This document shows positions 61,104-64,000 of a stretch of DNA of 64,000 bases, piece by piece. Origin of the DNA: Selaginella tamariscina (taxonomy: Eukaryota > Streptophyta > Lycopodiopsida > Selaginellales > Selaginellaceae); assembly GCA_003024785.1 (NCBI GenBank), contig PUQB01000337.1:52501-116500 (forward strand). The letters are read 5' to 3'. Made by a program: the position numbers and the translations under genes. The first letter of the stretch is position 1; each line of letters starts with the position of its first letter. The notes below the pieces were generated by a model that saw only the letters and a list, made by a program, of their open reading frames with translations, ran no database searches and had not been told where the DNA came from.

Positions 61104-62761
61104 ATGGCGGCGACGGTAGCAAGAAGGCTAGGGCTGCGGCTGAAGAACAAAGGAGTGATTTCGGCTTACAGAAGCTATGGTGCACCTGCTTGTGAAGGCG
61201 ACTTCGATGATTACAGAAGGGCTGTAAATGGCGGAGGGCTTTCTCACAAGGCGCTTCTGGTTGATGCTGCTGGCACTCTCTTGATCCCGGCACAGCCCGC
61301 TGCAAAGGTAAATCTTGAGATTTTGTGATAAATCTGTGGCAGATTAGTGATTCTTGCTTGCAAATTGCTGCATTTCTGTTACCCATGGAGAAATCGATGC
61401 ATTTGTGCTGTATTACAATTTAGCGTTTTGCAGGTGTATCGGGAATAGGAGAGAAATATGGGGTGACATACACCGAAGAGGAGATTCTTGCAAGATATCG
61501 CTGGGCTTATTCGCAACCCTGGTACCAATCTAGACTCAGGTCAGCTCCTTGGTCTTTTTTTCTCTCCATGTAACGTTTGAAATTCATTTGACTGTACTAT
61601 TGCATGGTGCATTTTAATATATTTTCTTGCCTAGGTAGTGCAGTCAGCAAATGTCTTTTACTCGTATATAAGCTTGAGTCTTGCACGTGTTTTCCAACAA
61701 CAAGTATATTAAATATTTAAGTATATAAACTTTATCCTCTTGTTTACGACAGTACATACATACATACATACTATAATTAATGTTTTCAGTTAATTGTTAG
61801 ATTAGAATGTTTTACTTGGATGTTGATCAAATATGTTAAGTTTCATCTTTGGAATGGTTTACAGATATGTTCAGGATGCACGGCCTTTCTGGGAATACAT
61901 AGTTCAACACGCTTCTGGATGCTCTAATAAGAACTATTTTGAAGAGTTGTATCGTTACTATGAAACACCAGAGGTAACCCCTTTAGAGTGTGTGTAATAG
62001 TCATAATTTTACTAATTATTTTTCGTTTCTTTTTCCGTTTCTATCTTTTTTGGCATGTGGTAGGCTTGGTACATTTCTGATCCCGAGGCAGGGAAGGTGT
62101 TCAAAGCCTTGAAGGATGCAGGAGTGAAACTTGCCGTTGTGTCCAATTTTGATACGAGATTAAGGCCCTTGATGAAGTCGCTTGGATGTGGTCATTGGTT
62201 TGATGCTATGGCTATATCTGCAGAGGTAACCGCATGCGTGCGCACGTGTGTTCACTCTGACCTCTATCAAACATTTTCATGTAGGAACAGTACATATATC
62301 TTTCTTTTGCATATAGCATGGGGTGTACCTGTGGGTGTGGTATATATATACACGTGTGTTTGTTGTTACAGGTGGAAGCTGAAAAGCCAAATCCAACAAT
62401 CTTTTTGCGTGCCTGCGAGATGCTGGGAGTGAAACCGGAAGAAGCTGTCCATGTTGGCGATGACAGACGCAACGACATTTGGGGTGCAAGAGATGCAGGT
62501 TGTGATGCTTGGCTTTGGGGTGGAGATGTCCAATCCTTCCGAGATGTAAGTTTCAACTACTTATTTATCATTAAAGCATCCTAGTGTGTGTGTGTGTGCG
62601 CGTGTGATAGAAGAGAACTCTACATTCGTATATACTTTGATACATAGGTAGTACAAGGTCGTATCTTCTGCTTGACATATTATGGATATCATAATACAGT
62701 GATAATGCAGGTTGCTAGCAGAATTGGGGTTGAACTTCCTGATGAAGAACACAAGAGTTAA
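61104..62761 (+). CDS. HDHD3-type HAD-superfamily hydrolase
   Basis: Exons: 61104-~61308 (MAATVARRLGLRLKN, then LLVDAAGTLLIPAQPAAK), 61435-~61538 (EKYGVTYTEEEILARYRWAY), 61864-61972 (DARPFWEYIVQHASGC, YFEELYRYYETPE), 62065-62226 (VFKALKDAGVKLAVVSNFDT), 62372-62545 (EAEKPNPTIFLRACE, VHVGDDRRNDIWGARDAGC) and 62711-62761 (VASRIGVELPDEEHKS). HAD motif I is DAAGTLL (the second Asp is Ala-Gly, as in this plant family), motif II SNFD, motif III K in EKPNP, motif IV GDDRRND. The Arg-rich N-terminus may be an organelle transit peptide. The substrate is unknown. A 1-nt loss at about 61438 (VY|SGIGEKYG) breaks the frame in a conserved place. Introns contain TG-rich tracts. Confidence 0.88.
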
Positions 62762-63134
62762 AGTAAAGGACAGTTCTCTTGTATAGTGGAGGTGACTGTA
62801 CAGTTTTGGTGTGTTTTGTGGCATAGAGCTAGTAGTGATGTGCAGCTGCTTTATAGTGCGCAGCAGATGATCTACCAACATAAGTAAAAGGGTATATTAT
62901 TTATAGGAAAATCTCTCTCTCTCTCTCACACACACACACACGCGCGCACACACACAGGCATACACTAGTTTTGACCAGGTTTCCATCTCAGAATATACAT
63001 AGGTGGTGGATTATTTATAAACGTATTGTAGGAACAGATAATATGGAAAATACATGCACTTTAACGTGGTTCTCCAAGGTGAGAGTACTGCATATTAACT
63101 CGTACATGTCTTATCTTGTGGGTTTTCTTTGCAG
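62762..63134. other. Intergenic/5' region of PPR 3
   Basis: It contains (CT)n(CA)n at about 62912-62957. A pyrimidine tract and acceptor TTTTCTTTGCAG ends at 63134, suggesting that the PPR exon is preceded by an unseen upstream exon. Confidence 0.45.
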
Positions 63135-64000
63135 AAGCATGTAGAATCAGCAAAGTCTTCATACTCTAAGCTGCAGTTGAAAAGCCAAAGGAAGGAAGAA
63201 GCGATTTCGCAGTGGATTGCTGCAATAAAACAATGCAGTAAAAGAGGCAACATTGAAGAGGGGAAGACTCTACATACGCATGCAGTTGAAGGTGGGTATC
63301 AAACCAATAAATACATTGCTACTGCTCTGGTCAACATGTACAGCAAGTGCGGGAGCATGCCAGATGCTCGGTCTGTTTTCGATAACATTGTTCACCGAGA
63401 TGTTGTTCTATGGACCAGTCTCATTCTGGGATACGTGAAAAACGGAGAAAGCCAGGAGGCCATGGATTTATTCACGCGCATGGACTGTGAGCCGACCTCG
63501 TTCACGTTTGTTGCTGCACTCAAGGCGTGTGTGGGTTTGGCTACTGACGAGAAGCTTTGTTTGGAGAAGGGTATCAGTATTCATAGGCAAGCTAAGGAGC
63601 GTGGTCTTGAGACAAACATATACGTGGGAAGCAGCTTGGTGGACATGTATAGCAAATGTGGAAGCATGCTGCATGCCTTTCAGGTGTTTGATACTATGAC
63701 TTATCGGATGTTGTCTTGTGGAACACACTTATGTTTGGATACGTGGAAACGGGGAGAGCTCGGTGGCTATTGAGTTGTTCAAGAGCATGAATTGTCAACC
63801 GGATGCTTTCACATTTGTTGCTGTGGTAAGGGCATGTGCAAGCTTGGCATCTGGAAAGGAGTTTGCTAGACATATTTGTTTAGATATGGGGAAGGCCATT
63901 CATAGGCAAGCCCGAGACAGAGGATTTCATGCTGATATCTTCGTGGCAAACAGCTTGATAGACATGTACAGCAAGTGTGGGAGCATGCAGGATGCCCAGA
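63135..64000 (+). CDS. PLS-class PPR protein 3 (partial)
   Basis: The reading frame is open from an apparent acceptor at 63134: QWIAAIKQCSKRGNIEEGKT, then LHTHAVEGGYQTNKYIATAL, VNMYSKCGSMPDARSVFD, VLWTSLILGYVKNGESQEAM, SIHRQAKERGLETNIYVGSS, LVDMYSKCGSM. One base is missing at about 63702 (YR|DVVLW). After it the frame continues with NTLMFGYVENGESS-type text, AIHRQARDRGFHADIFVANS and IDMYSKCGSMQDAQ to the window end. The short exact 'CxPDxFTFVA(A/V)xxAC' L-S repeats are of the kind abundant in ferns and lycophytes. No in-frame ATG exists before the first repeat, so the start lies in an upstream exon or is lost. It continues beyond 64000. Confidence 0.85.

Overview
This is nuclear DNA of a land plant, most likely a seed-free vascular plant (lycophyte or fern). 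The main evidence is three intron-poor PLS-type pentatricopeptide repeat (PPR) genes with motifs such as MYSKCGSM and VSWNAMI, typical of the very large PPR families of these plants. Plant-type introns, a plant laccase, a 14-3-3, a WDR26-like and a HAD-hydrolase gene, AT-rich spacers and abundant (TG)n tracts agree with this. I cannot name the species.

Left part (0-42.4 kb), repeat-rich. At 0.3-5.3 kb lies a large TE-like gene with a ParB-like SGQHT motif, followed by an FCP1/NIF-type HAD gene. A 405-bp TRIM retroelement with tRNA-like LTRs sits inside the first gene. The 3' two-thirds of this block recurs at 37.35-40.48 kb without the TRIM, which gives a clean empty site. From 5.58 to about 33.0 kb there is a head-to-tail array of three ~7.75-kb units (A, B, C). 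Each carries one copy of a multi-exon gene I do not recognise. Unit C is interrupted by a ~4.17-kb Ty3/gypsy-type LTR element (26.74-30.91 kb). A fourth, older gene copy (D) is split: its 5' half is at 33.3-34.65 kb and its 3' end at 41.75-42.34 kb. Between the halves lie a degraded DUF7869-type transposase-like gene (minus strand) and the second ParB-like/FCP1 block.

Right part (42.9-64 kb), gene-dense. It holds an inverted duplicate of a 14-3-3 3' end, the 14-3-3 gene (minus), a laccase, PPR gene 1, a small unrecognised five-exon gene, an MPS1/PRD2-like meiotic gene (minus) head-to-head with a CCCH zinc-finger gene, PPR gene 2 (minus) head-to-head with a WDR26/GID7-like gene, an HDHD3-type HAD gene, and a third PPR gene that runs off the window. 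These are ordinary housekeeping, meiotic, organelle-RNA and cell-wall functions with no evident common pathway.

Caution: many genes, including deeply conserved ones, contain isolated 1-nt frameshifts in otherwise well-conserved coding sequence. This looks more like residual long-read assembly error than mass pseudogenisation, so 'broken' calls should be read with that in mind.
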